Positions 54,299 to 63,132 of a DNA stretch of 64,000 nucleotides are shown here, piece after piece. Origin of the DNA: Dyella sp. 2HG41-7 (GTDB lineage Bacteria; Pseudomonadota; Gammaproteobacteria; Xanthomonadales; Rhodanobacteraceae); the NCBI RefSeq assembly GCF_021390675.1, contig NZ_JAJEJV010000003.1, forward strand, positions 110,293-174,292. Reading direction: 5' to 3'. The notes beneath the pieces were generated by a model, which saw nothing but the letters and a program-made list of their open reading frames with translations, had not been told where the DNA came from and searched no databases. Positions within the stretch are counted from its first letter, which is position 1; each line of letters starts with the position of its first letter. The position numbers and the translations under genes are program-made.

Positions 54299-55168
54299 TT
54301 ATGCCGCGCGACGGCGCACCGCATCGGCCCAACGAGCGGCGACACGCGGCGACGTCATGCAAACGGCCTCATCGGTGACGGTGGTCACCGCGCGTTCCAA
54401 CAACTGAATATCGGCTTCATGCTGACGCGCCACATGCGGGTCCTCGAAGAAGATCGCGCGATGGCAACGTCGCTCCAGTACCAGATCGGCAATCTGCGCA
54501 TCGCCGCCCATCGGTCCGCTCTTAAAGCGATCGACCCATTCTTTGTCTTGCGGCCAACCGCGACTCCACGCCAGCTCGTTCAATTGCTGACCGGTCGTAC
54601 CGGTGCCGACGCGCCGCGCGAAACGCGAGAGTACGTCGAAGTGATCGGACGCGTACGCCATCATTTGCGGTTTCATGGCATCGTGCGCAATCAGCGCAAT
54701 GGTTTGTTTTTCCAACGCGTACAAATCGTCAGCGCCGGGATCGGGTGCGAATCCCGCTTGAATCCGCTCCATCTCGACCCAGTCGCGCGCCGACGCCACG
54801 GTGGAAATAAACGGCTTCTGATGAATCACGCATTGGCGCTTCAACGCCACCGCCTCGGGAAACGTGGACGACGGGTCGACCGGATTGATCAGATAGATCG
54901 CGCCGTCCAAGGTGCGATTCGGCTCGGGCATGCCGACTACTTCCGCCACCAACTTCATCAAGCCGCCTTCATGGCCGTACGGATAGCGCACCAAGCCCGC
55001 GTAATCCTTGAGATAACCGACGCGGACGATCGCCGCATAAGTGCGCCCCACCGCATGCAAATGCAAGTTCAGTTCGCGAATCCCGTGCTCGCATGCCCGT
55101 AGCCAATGAAATAACGCCGCGTTGTCCTGGTCGTGATGAAACGCGTTGGCGGCAAGGCCCATGCGCAT
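54299..55168 (-). CDS. mgsA: Methylglyoxal synthase with internal duplication
   Basis: A 289-residue protein, about twice the length of E. coli MgsA (152). The C-terminal half (155-285) has the active-site pattern: GTGTTGQQL (188-196), GPMGGD with D223, and H250/D253 in RQHEAD. The N-terminal half (1-135) aligns along its length (GRTYAAI, GHEGGLMKLV, LDGAIYLINPVDP) but lacks the aspartate and histidine, so it looks catalytically dead. MgsA converts dihydroxyacetone phosphate to methylglyoxal. Start ATG 55168 has AGAGG upstream. It follows the SpmAB gene by 19 bp, so they are one operon. Confidence 0.85.
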   Translation of the reverse strand: MRMGLAANAFHHDQDNAALFHWLRACEHGIRELNLHLHAVGRTYAAIVRVGYLKDYAGLVRYPYGHEGGLMKLVAEVVGMPEPNRTLDGAIYLINPVDPSSTFPEAVALKRQCVIHQKPFISTVASARDWVEMERIQAGFAPDPGADDLYALEKQTIALIAHDAMKPQMMAYASDHFDVLSRFARRVGTGTTGQQLNELAWSRGWPQDKEWVDRFKSGPMGGDAQIADLVLERRCHRAIFFEDPHVARQHEADIQLLERAVTTVTDEAVCMTSPRVAARWADAVRRRAA

Positions 55169-55187
55169 GTGATATGCCTCTTTGTAA

Positions 55188-56417
55188 TTAACCAAAAAAC
55201 CAGTAACACACGCCAATCGACGCCAGCACGCCGGTGAGATCGGCCAACAATGCACACCCGACCGTGTGCCGAACGCGACGAATGCCGACCGCGCCAAAAT
55301 ACACGGCAACGACATAAAACGTAGTCTCCGTGCTGCCCTGTATCGTCGCCGCGACCAGGGCCGGAAAGCTGTCGACGCCCGAATGATGCATGGTTTCGAT
55401 CAACATGGCGCGTGCCGCGCTTCCCGAAAACGGCTTGACCAGCGCCGTTGGCAATGCATCCACGAAACGCGTATCCAGACCTGCATGCTGCGTAAGCCAG
55501 CGCACGCCGTCCAACGCGAAATCCAGCGCCCCCGATGCGCGCAACACGCCCACCATGCACAACATGGCGACGAGGTACGGCAGGATTTCCTTCGATACGT
55601 CGAAACCCTGCTTGGCGCCGTCGATAAAACTCTCGAATAACGGCACGCGCTTATACGCGCCAGCGCACAAGAACACGATGATGATGCCGAACAAAGCAAG
55701 ATTGCCAAGTAGCGACGAAAGCGAGGCAAGCGCGGCGGCCGTCAGTGAGGCAAGAAAGGCGAGAAAACCGCCCAGCAGCAATCCACCACCCAAAAACCAT
55801 GCAAGCACGACCGGGTCCCATAGCCGCAGTCGCTGCATATAGGCGACCGACAACAGGCCAACGAGATTCGACGCGAAGTGCGCCAGCAGAATCGGCAGAA
55901 AAACCAAGGTCGGATCGTGCGCACCAGCCTGCGCGCGATACATAAATACTGTCACCGGCAACAATGTCAGCGACGATGCGTTGAGCACAAGAAATAGAAT
56001 CTGCGCATTGCTGGCCGTAGTTTCGGACGGATTGAGCGTTTGCAGTTCGCGCATCGCGCGCAAGCCGATCGGTGTGGCGGCGTTATCCAGTCCGAGCGCA
56101 TTGGCGGCGAAGTTAAGCGTGATCAATCCGATCGCCGGATGTCCCCGCGGAACGTCCGGCATCAGCCGCGCGAACAACGGCCCCAACCAACGCGCCAACT
56201 GATCCACCAGACCTGCTTTCTCGGCGATACCGAGAAAGCCCAGCCACAAGGTCAACGTGCCGAACAACAGCAACATCACCTTGACCGATAGATCGGCCAT
56301 CTCGAACAGCGAACCAACGATGGCGGCAAACACAGTTTCGTCGCCGCCGACGAGCCAGCGAAGCAGCGCCGCCAAGGTGGCGGCCATAAAGAAGCCGAAC
56401 CAAAGGCGGCTCAGCAT
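55188..56417 (-). CDS. Fused SpmA-SpmB nucleoside-recognition membrane protein
   Basis: A 409-residue inner-membrane protein made of two Gate/nucleoside-recognition domains, corresponding to SpmA (1-200) and SpmB (about 220-409) joined in one chain. LNFAANALGLDNAATPIGLRA and the second-half GSTETTFYVVAVYFGAVG are hallmarks. In Firmicutes the two are spore-maturation proteins, but this organism is Gram-negative and the name carries no sporulation meaning. It may transport a small metabolite. It is the first gene of a unit with the methylglyoxal synthase. Confidence 0.88.
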   Translation of the reverse strand: MLSRLWFGFFMAATLAALLRWLVGGDETVFAAIVGSLFEMADLSVKVMLLLFGTLTLWLGFLGIAEKAGLVDQLARWLGPLFARLMPDVPRGHPAIGLITLNFAANALGLDNAATPIGLRAMRELQTLNPSETTASNAQILFLVLNASSLTLLPVTVFMYRAQAGAHDPTLVFLPILLAHFASNLVGLLSVAYMQRLRLWDPVVLAWFLGGGLLLGGFLAFLASLTAAALASLSSLLGNLALFGIIIVFLCAGAYKRVPLFESFIDGAKQGFDVSKEILPYLVAMLCMVGVLRASGALDFALDGVRWLTQHAGLDTRFVDALPTALVKPFSGSAARAMLIETMHHSGVDSFPALVAATIQGSTETTFYVVAVYFGAVGIRRVRHTVGCALLADLTGVLASIGVCYWFFG

Positions 56418-56510
56418 GCGGTCGTCGGATGCACGAGAAAAGTGACCATATCCCGCATTGTCGACGACAGCGGACGCACAAGCCAGCCTTGCCTGGGCGC
56501 CGCGTTCAAA

Positions 56511-56541
56511 GAAAAAGGCGCGCCGGTTGTCCGGCGCGCCT
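56511..56541 (-). terminator. Terminator of the first tandem receptor gene
   Basis: An 11-bp GC stem (56516-56526 with 56531-56541), a TTGT loop and, on the minus strand, a run of five T. It is 34 bp beyond the receptor stop codon and also separates it from the SpmAB gene. Confidence 0.9.
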
Positions 56542-56575
56542 CGGCTTTCCGTGGAAAGCTTGCTAACTCGTGGGC

Positions 56576-59428
56576 TTAGAACTTCACCTTGACGCCCACG
56601 TTCCAGAACCGCCCGACAATACCGGCGAAGTCATAGGTCGGGTTGTACAAGTTTGCTGCGTAGTTCAGCGGATCGATCGGCGGCTTGCGATTGGTCACGT
56701 TGTCCACCGAGGCGGTGACCGTGATGTGGTCGTTGATCTTGTACGAACCCACCAGATTGCCGTAAGTGAACGACGCCAGCGTGCAGTTCGACGCCAGTGG
56801 TCCGCCGTTCGCGCCCAAGGTGTCGAAGCATGCGGTGGTGCCGGTGACGTCTTGCGCCGATTCGTACTGATGACTGGTGTAGTAGATCGTCGCCGTTAGG
56901 CTGAGCGGGCCGTATTCGACCGTGTTCGCCCAACTGCCGCGCGTGCGTGGCGTACCCGCGCCGGAGGACAGGTTGTACGGGCCTTGCGTGCCGACGTAGC
57001 TCTCGATGTTCCCCGCGATATCTTCCTTCCACTGAAAGATCTGCGTGCCCTGCAGTTCGCTGATGTACTTGATGCCATTGCTGAAGTCGAAGTGCGCCTG
57101 CAGATCCAGATCAACGCCGGTGGTCTTCAACCAATCGCCGTTGACGTAATCCGCGCCCACGAATACAGGCCGCAAAGGCGCAGTGGGATGCTGCGGATCG
57201 GGCGTATCGAACTGGATGGTGTAGCCCGGCAACACGGTGCCCGTGTTGTAGTAGTTCAATAACGCGATGCCTGGGTCCGCCGGAACGATAACGTTGCTCT
57301 TGCGAATGTTGTAGTAGTCGATAGACGCGTTCAACCAACTGACCGGTTGCACCACGACACCGAAGGTGAAGCTCTGCGATTTCTCCGGCTTCAAGTTGGG
57401 ATTACCCGAATTACCCTCTTCAAGCGCGTACGGAACCGTCACATAATTGGAATTACCGTGCGCCGCCAGGAATGACGCTGGTGCGCCCTGGCTTTGCACT
57501 GAGCTGTTGACGAAACCCGCGCTGAAGCTGCCCGGACCTTCGCCGAATTGCGGAGCGCGGAATCCCTTCGAATATGTACCGCGCACGGCCAGCCATTCTG
57601 CCGGCTTCCACTTCAAACCAATCTTCGGCGAGAAGTTGTTGCCGATGTGCGGATAGTGGTCGAAGCGTCCCGAAACGTCGGCCTCCAGGCTCTCTAACAG
57701 CGGTGCGTCGAATTCGGCGTAGATACCGCTGACGTTGCGCGAGCCGGTAATGAATGTATTACCCAACGACTGATAGATACCGCCCGGATTGAGCTGCTCC
57801 TGCAACTGCGCTTCATGACGGAACTGCACGCCGGCGGCGAGACCGGTGGCGCCACCAGGCAAATCGAACAATTCGCGATTGACGTTGAAATCGAACACGT
57901 CCATGTCCGCGTGATTCTGCGCGATATCCGGCGGCGCGATCGCGTTGCGTTCGGCCTGCGTATTCGACGACGGATTGGCGAAGTTGTACGTGCCGTTGGC
58001 GAGTGCGTTGAGCAGACCTTGGTAGCTGATCAAACCCGTGTTGGTGTAACCCATCCACGCGTGATTGCCGACCACCGATGCCTCGTAGTTCCAATCACCG
58101 AAGGTACCTTGCAGGTCGATCATGCCGCGCACATTGTGCGTGTCGGTGTTGGTCAGGGCTGGAAGATCGCCGAATGCATAATTGATCAGCGCGTACTGGC
58201 CCGGGAACGGGTTGGATGGGTTCCCCGGCGGCAGCTCGATGGCGTCGGTGTTGTGCGGCACGCCGGACTGAATCTGAAATGGCGTACCCACTGCATGGAG
58301 CACGCTCTGGTAGTAGCTCACATCGGCATAAGCTTTGGTCGTGTCGTTGAACTTATAGGTGAAACGCCCATAGATGCCATCGCGGTTCGTGTACTGCTGG
58401 GCGTGACCGTATTGATAAGCCTGATCCTGTGCGCAGTAAGTGCCCGTGTTCGGACCCGTGCCCGGAACAGTTTCGAGTTGCGTACCGCCTGTGCACGGAC
58501 CTAGCGGCTGGAAGGGGCCGGTGGCCGCGCCGCCCGCCGTCGTTCCAGCCGGCGCTACCGTGCCGATCGTGGAACCATTGGTGTTCAACGGATTGCCGTT
58601 GCGAAGATCCGGACCGCCAATGCCGGTGAAGTTCGAACTGTTGAACGGATAGCTGCGCTTGCTCAACGGGATCGACTGGTCCTGATTCCATTCGGCGCCC
58701 ATGTAAGCGTTGTAGTGATCCGCGTTCAGATCGCCCATACCGGCCAACAGCGTAGCGTGCTTGTGGAAGCCGCCTCCGCGTTGCGAGTTGCCGACTTCGG
58801 CAGTGGCTTCGACACCCTGATAACCGGGCTTGAGAATGATGTTGACCACGCCGGCGATCGCGTCAGAACCGTAGATCGACGACGCACCGTCCTTCAGCAC
58901 TTCGATGCGTTCGACGGCAACCAGTGGAAGCGACTGCAGGTCGACGAACGAACGAATACCGTCATCGACCAGCGGATAACTGGCCGCGCGCTTGCCGTCG
59001 ACAAGCACCAACGTGGAGTTCACCGTCAAGCCGCGCAGTGCGACACCGGATGAACCGGTTGCAAAACCTGCGTAGAACGATGGCGGAATCGTACCGCTGT
59101 TATCCGCGGACACGGCGCGCACGACGTCGGAAACGTTAGTGAAGCCCGAACGCGCAATGTCTTGCGCGGTGATGACCGTAACGGGCGATGGTGTTTCGGT
59201 ATCGACGCGCGGCAAAGCAGAACCCGTGACGGTGATGGTCTGCAATTGCTTGGCATTGCCTTGCGACGCTTGTGGGGACGGCGCAGTAGTCTGCTGCGTT
59301 TGCGCGGCGGGTTGCTGTGTTTGTGTTGTTTGCTGATCTTGCGGGGCAGTGCTTTGTGCAAAAACCGCTCCGGGGACGGGCGCTAGCAGTAAACCTGCAA
59401 GCGTGAGAGCAAGTTTGTTACGTTTCAT
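56576..59428 (-). CDS. TonB-dependent receptor, tandem paralogue 1
   Basis: A 950-residue outer-membrane receptor. Signal peptide (LALTLAGLLLAPVPGAVFAQ) from ATG 59428 with GGAGGGG upstream, a Q/T-rich linker (about 25-65), TonB box TITVTGS, and plug (about 80-210) with GVALRGLTVNSTLVLVDGKR and VEVLKDGASSIYGSDAIAGV; barrel ends NVGVKVKF. It is strongly similar along its whole length to the next gene, so they arose by duplication. Substrate unknown. The frame continues upstream to 59503 without receptor character. Confidence 0.95.
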   Translation of the reverse strand: MKRNKLALTLAGLLLAPVPGAVFAQSTAPQDQQTTQTQQPAAQTQQTTAPSPQASQGNAKQLQTITVTGSALPRVDTETPSPVTVITAQDIARSGFTNVSDVVRAVSADNSGTIPPSFYAGFATGSSGVALRGLTVNSTLVLVDGKRAASYPLVDDGIRSFVDLQSLPLVAVERIEVLKDGASSIYGSDAIAGVVNIILKPGYQGVEATAEVGNSQRGGGFHKHATLLAGMGDLNADHYNAYMGAEWNQDQSIPLSKRSYPFNSSNFTGIGGPDLRNGNPLNTNGSTIGTVAPAGTTAGGAATGPFQPLGPCTGGTQLETVPGTGPNTGTYCAQDQAYQYGHAQQYTNRDGIYGRFTYKFNDTTKAYADVSYYQSVLHAVGTPFQIQSGVPHNTDAIELPPGNPSNPFPGQYALINYAFGDLPALTNTDTHNVRGMIDLQGTFGDWNYEASVVGNHAWMGYTNTGLISYQGLLNALANGTYNFANPSSNTQAERNAIAPPDIAQNHADMDVFDFNVNRELFDLPGGATGLAAGVQFRHEAQLQEQLNPGGIYQSLGNTFITGSRNVSGIYAEFDAPLLESLEADVSGRFDHYPHIGNNFSPKIGLKWKPAEWLAVRGTYSKGFRAPQFGEGPGSFSAGFVNSSVQSQGAPASFLAAHGNSNYVTVPYALEEGNSGNPNLKPEKSQSFTFGVVVQPVSWLNASIDYYNIRKSNVIVPADPGIALLNYYNTGTVLPGYTIQFDTPDPQHPTAPLRPVFVGADYVNGDWLKTTGVDLDLQAHFDFSNGIKYISELQGTQIFQWKEDIAGNIESYVGTQGPYNLSSGAGTPRTRGSWANTVEYGPLSLTATIYYTSHQYESAQDVTGTTACFDTLGANGGPLASNCTLASFTYGNLVGSYKINDHITVTASVDNVTNRKPPIDPLNYAANLYNPTYDFAGIVGRFWNVGVKVKF

Positions 59429-59550
59429 TTTGGAACCCCTCCAATGGATAAAACCGAAAAGGTTTACCGCTTGTGAGTTTTCCAATCGATCCGCTGGATA
59501 CAAAGTGAAAAAGGGTATCCCTCCTGAACCCTAGCGCGGTCTAACACACC

Positions 59551-59580
59551 GGAACGCTATGGACAAGTCTTTAACATTGG
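59551..59580 (-). promoter_or_regulatory. Conserved upstream element of receptor paralogue 1
   Basis: GGAAC (59551-59555), GACAAGTC (59562-59569) and TTAACAT recur in the same order and nearly the same spacing upstream of the next receptor (62767-62792). It lies 123-152 bp upstream of the start. A short palindrome GCAATTTATTGC follows. Conservation suggests a shared promoter or operator; the boundaries are by eye. Confidence 0.5.
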
Positions 59581-59764
59581 CAATTTATTGCGTTTTCGCG
59601 TGAAGAAAACGCAGTTGCGCATGAAGTGCGTGCGCGCCGTTGGCGTCGTATAGCCATCTAAAACGATTACAGAAAAACTGAATATCAGCACATGAATTTA
59701 CGAATTCACTGAACGTTGAAGTGAAAAAATGTGTTTGTACGGCCGTCTAACTTTTCATACTCGC

Positions 59765-59800
59765 AAAAATAACGGCGCGCCGAAAACGACGCGCCGTTAT
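59765..59800 (-). terminator. Terminator of receptor paralogue 2
   Basis: An 11-bp stem ATAACGGCGCG/CGCGCCGTTAT (59769-59779 with 59790-59800) with a 10-nt loop and TTTTT on the minus strand. It lies 69 bp beyond the stop codon of the second receptor. The gap between the two receptor genes (59429-59869) also holds the promoter element of the first. Confidence 0.85.
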
Positions 59801-59823
59801 GGGATGTAGCAACTCTGCGACTG

Positions 59824-59857
59824 CGATGCATCGTGCGATCGTTTGCACGATGCATCG
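59824..59857. terminator. Second hairpin downstream of receptor paralogue 2
   Basis: A perfect 13-bp stem (59824-59836 with 59845-59857) and 8-nt loop only 12 bp after the receptor stop, upstream of the terminator at 59765-59800. It has no T run; it may protect the 3' end of the message or assist termination. Confidence 0.55.
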
Positions 59858-59869
59858 GGATTGCAGCGA

Positions 59870-62656
59870 TTAGAGCTTGACCTTCACGCCGACGTTCCAG
59901 AAGCGCCCGACGATGCCGGGGAAGCTGTAGGTCGGGTTGTACAAGTTAGCTGCGTAGTTCAACGGATCGATCGGCGGCTTCTTGTCCGTCACGTTGTCCA
60001 CCGAAGCGGTAAACGTGATCTTGTCGTTCAACTTGTAGCTGCCCACGAGGTTGCCGTAGGTGAACGAGCCCATGGTGCAGTTGTTGGCCAACGGACCACC
60101 ATCGGCTGCCAGCGCATCGGCGCAGAACGGGTTGTTGGTCTGATCTTCGGCCGCTTCATACAAGTGGCTGGTGAAGTAGACCGTCGCCGTCACGCTGAAC
60201 GGACCGTATTCGACGGTGTTCGCCCAGTTGCCGCGAGTACGCGGCGTGCCAGCGCCCGACGACAGGCCATACGGACCCTGCGTACCGACGTAGCTCTGAA
60301 CCTGACCGCCCACGTCTTCCTTCCACTGGAAGATCTGCGTGCCCTGCAGTTCGCTGATGTACTTGATGCCGTTGCTGAACGCGAAGTGCGCTTGCAGGTC
60401 CAGATCCAGACCGGTGGTCTTCAGCCAATCGCCGTTGACGTAATCGGCGCCGACGAAGATCGGGCGAAGCGGCGCACCGGGATGCGTCGGATCGGCGGTA
60501 TCGAACACCATCGTGTAGCCCGGCAGCACCGTGCCGTTCGCAAAGTAGTTAGCCAACGCCGGACCGGGGTTCGCCGGAACGATCACGTTGCTCTTGCGGA
60601 TGTTGTAGTAGTCCAACGAAGCGTTCAACCAGCTCGTCGGCTGCACCACCACACCGAAGGTGAAGCTCTGCGACTTCTCCGGCTTGAGGTTGGGGTTACC
60701 CGTGCTGCCCAGCTCGATCGCGTACGGATTGCTGACGTAAGCGTCGCCGCCGTGCGCGGCGAGGAAGGAAGCCGGAGCGCCCAGACCCGCAACGGAGTTG
60801 TTGGTGAAGCCTGCGCTGTAGCTGCCGGAGCTCTCACCGAACTGCGGAGCGCGGAAACCCTTCGAGTAGGTGCCGCGAACAGCGAGCCAATCGGTGGGCT
60901 TCCACTTCAGGCCGACCTTCGGCGAGAAGTTGTTGCCAACGCTCGGGTAATGGTCGAAACGGCCGGAAACGTCGGCTTCGAGGCTCTCGAGAATCGGAGC
61001 ATCGAATTCGCCGTAGATACCGCTGACGTTACGCGAACCGGTAATGAAAGTTGCGCCCAGACCCTGGTAGATGCCGCCCGGATTGAGCGGCTGCTGCAGC
61101 TGGCCTTCGTGACGGAACTGCACGCCACCGGCGAAGCCCGACGCACCACCGGGAAGATCGAACAATTCGCGGTTAACGGTGAAATCGAACACGTCCATAT
61201 CGGCGTGATCGGTCACGTTGTACGGCGGCGCCACCGAATTGCGAACAGCCTGGCTGTTGGCCGACGGATTGGCGAAGTTGTACGTGCCGTTGTTGATCGC
61301 GTTGATCAGACCCTGGTAGCTGATCAAGCCCAGGTTCGTGTAGTCGAGCGACTGATGGTTGCCCACGACCGACGCTTCGTAGTTCCACTCGCCCCATGCG
61401 CCTTGCAGATCGAGCACGGCACGCAGGTTGTGGTCGTCGGTGATCGACTGCGAAGGAATATCGCCGAACGCGTAGTTGATGTACGCGTACTGGTTGCCGA
61501 ACGGATTGGACGGGTTACCCGGCGGCAGCTGGATCGTGTTGGTGTTGTTCGGCACGCCCGACTGAATCTGCGACGGCGTACCATTGATGATGGTCTTGTT
61601 CTCGTCGTAGCTCAACGAGGCGTAAGCCTTCGTCGTGTCGCTGAACTTGTAGGTGAAGCGGCCGTACAAACCGATGCGGTTCGAATACTGCTGAGCGAAA
61701 CCGTACTGGTGCTGCTGGTCCTGCGCGCAGTACGAGCCCGCCGCATTCGTCACCAGCTGCATGTTGCTGCTGCAAGCGCCCAGCGGTTGGGTCGGACCCG
61801 TGGCGGCGCCGCCCGGAGCCGTGCCAGCCGGCGTCACCGAGCCGACGGTCGAACCCTGGTTGTTGGCCGGGTTGCCCCAGCGCAGATCGTTACCACCGAT
61901 GCCGGTGTAGTTGGAGCTGTTGAACGGATAGCTGCGATCGCTAAGCGGAATCGCCTGATCCTGTTCCCACTCGGCGCTCAGGTAGGTGTTGTAGTGATCC
62001 GAATTCAGATCGCCCATACCGGCCACCAGCGTGGCGTGCTTGTGGAAGCCGCCGCCATGCTGCGAGTTGCCGATTTCGGCAGTGCCTTCTACGCCCTGGA
62101 AGGAGGGCTTGAGGATGATGTTGACCACGCCCGCGATGGCGTCCGAACCGTAGATCGACGACGCACCGTCCTTCAGGACTTCGATGCGCTCGACAGCGGC
62201 GAGCGGGATCGTGTTGAGGTCGACGAACGAACGGATGCCGTCGTCCACCAGCGGGTAGCTGGCGGCGCGCTTGCCGTCGATCAGCACCAGCGTGGAGTTC
62301 ACGGTCAGGCCGCGCAACGCAACGCCCGACGAACCCGCCGCGAAACCGGCGTAGAACGAATTCGGGATGCTGCCGCTGTTGTCGGCGGAAACGGCGCGCA
62401 CCACGTCGGAGACGTTGGTGAAGCCGGTACGTGCAATGTCAGCTGCGGTGATCACTGTCACCGGCGACGGCGTTTCGGTGTCGACGCGCGGCAGAGCCGA
62501 GCCCGTCACGGTGATGGTTTGCAGTTGCTTGGTGTTGCTCGAGGCCGGGGCAGCCTGAGTCTGGTCTTGTGCAGGCGCGCTTTGGGCAAAAGCGGTGCCG
62601 GCAATCGGGGCAAGCAGCAATCCCGCCAAAGCAAGCGCGAGTTTATTCCGAGTCAT
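59870..62656 (-). CDS. TonB-dependent receptor, tandem paralogue 2
   Basis: A 928-residue outer-membrane receptor closely related to the preceding entry. Signal peptide LALALAGLLLAPIAGTAFAQ from ATG 62656 with GGAGGG upstream; a shorter linker; TonB box TITVTGS; plug with the same ALRGLTVNSTLVLIDGKR and VEVLKDGASSIYGSDAIAGV; barrel ends NVGVKVKL. It lacks about 22 linker residues found in paralogue 1 and differs most in barrel loops, as expected for paralogues diverging in substrate or phage exposure. Confidence 0.95.
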   Translation of the reverse strand: MTRNKLALALAGLLLAPIAGTAFAQSAPAQDQTQAAPASSNTKQLQTITVTGSALPRVDTETPSPVTVITAADIARTGFTNVSDVVRAVSADNSGSIPNSFYAGFAAGSSGVALRGLTVNSTLVLIDGKRAASYPLVDDGIRSFVDLNTIPLAAVERIEVLKDGASSIYGSDAIAGVVNIILKPSFQGVEGTAEIGNSQHGGGFHKHATLVAGMGDLNSDHYNTYLSAEWEQDQAIPLSDRSYPFNSSNYTGIGGNDLRWGNPANNQGSTVGSVTPAGTAPGGAATGPTQPLGACSSNMQLVTNAAGSYCAQDQQHQYGFAQQYSNRIGLYGRFTYKFSDTTKAYASLSYDENKTIINGTPSQIQSGVPNNTNTIQLPPGNPSNPFGNQYAYINYAFGDIPSQSITDDHNLRAVLDLQGAWGEWNYEASVVGNHQSLDYTNLGLISYQGLINAINNGTYNFANPSANSQAVRNSVAPPYNVTDHADMDVFDFTVNRELFDLPGGASGFAGGVQFRHEGQLQQPLNPGGIYQGLGATFITGSRNVSGIYGEFDAPILESLEADVSGRFDHYPSVGNNFSPKVGLKWKPTDWLAVRGTYSKGFRAPQFGESSGSYSAGFTNNSVAGLGAPASFLAAHGGDAYVSNPYAIELGSTGNPNLKPEKSQSFTFGVVVQPTSWLNASLDYYNIRKSNVIVPANPGPALANYFANGTVLPGYTMVFDTADPTHPGAPLRPIFVGADYVNGDWLKTTGLDLDLQAHFAFSNGIKYISELQGTQIFQWKEDVGGQVQSYVGTQGPYGLSSGAGTPRTRGNWANTVEYGPFSVTATVYFTSHLYEAAEDQTNNPFCADALAADGGPLANNCTMGSFTYGNLVGSYKLNDKITFTASVDNVTDKKPPIDPLNYAANLYNPTYSFPGIVGRFWNVGVKVKL

Positions 62657-62766
62657 TTTTCATACCCTCCAAGGTACAGCGAGTTGTAATTCGCCCAACT
62701 AAGGGTTTTTGCGGGAAAGGGGGAGTTGGGCGTGTGGGGACACGAGGCCGAAGTCTTCCACACCTC

Positions 62767-62792
62767 GGAACCATCCGACAAGTCCTTAACAT
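62767..62792 (-). promoter_or_regulatory. Conserved upstream element of receptor paralogue 2
   Basis: GGAAC, GACAAGTC and TTAACAT match the block upstream of paralogue 1, here 111-136 bp before the start. The palindrome CGTAAAATATTACG follows at about 62795-62808. The rest of the gap (62657-63132) has no supportable gene. Confidence 0.5.
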
Positions 62793-63064
62793 CACGTAAA
62801 ATATTACGAATGCCCGTCGTAAGGTGATGCTTGAAGTTAAACCGCCTAATAGGCCTGTCTGGAACGAGATTTATCGAAATAGCACGTGTTCATGCGTTAC
62901 CGTTCCATGACGAAATCGCAATATTTTACGACAAATGTGAGCGCCGCCTTAACCCGTTTCCAGGCATTTCGCACAGAGACTGATCGAAAAACCCGGCCGG
63001 AAAGCCCCCCATGCGGATCGACGGACCCGTCCGGAATGCCCCCCCCATTGGGCCGCATAGAACT

Positions 63065-63098
63065 AAGCCTGTTTCCGCTCGAAATGGGAAACAGGCTT
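63065..63098. terminator. Hairpin between gltD and the receptor promoter
   Basis: A 12-bp perfect stem (63065-63076 with 63087-63098) and 10-nt loop, 34 bp beyond the gltD stop codon. It has only a weak T tail on the minus strand. It probably ends the gltD message. Confidence 0.65.
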
Positions 63099-63132
63099 GG
63101 TCGCAACGATTGAGTGGGTAACGCGGTAGGTT

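Noticed and set aside
55188-56417. Sporulation gene reading of the SpmAB protein
   Set aside because: The name comes from Bacillus. The rest of the window is that of a Gram-negative non-sporulating organism, and nothing else here relates to sporulation.
59843-62689. A 948-codon open frame on the plus strand opposite receptor paralogue 2
   Set aside because: It is the antisense of a clearly real receptor gene. Its arginine/valine-rich translation has no recognisable domain, and it exists because GC-rich codon bias removes stops on the other strand.
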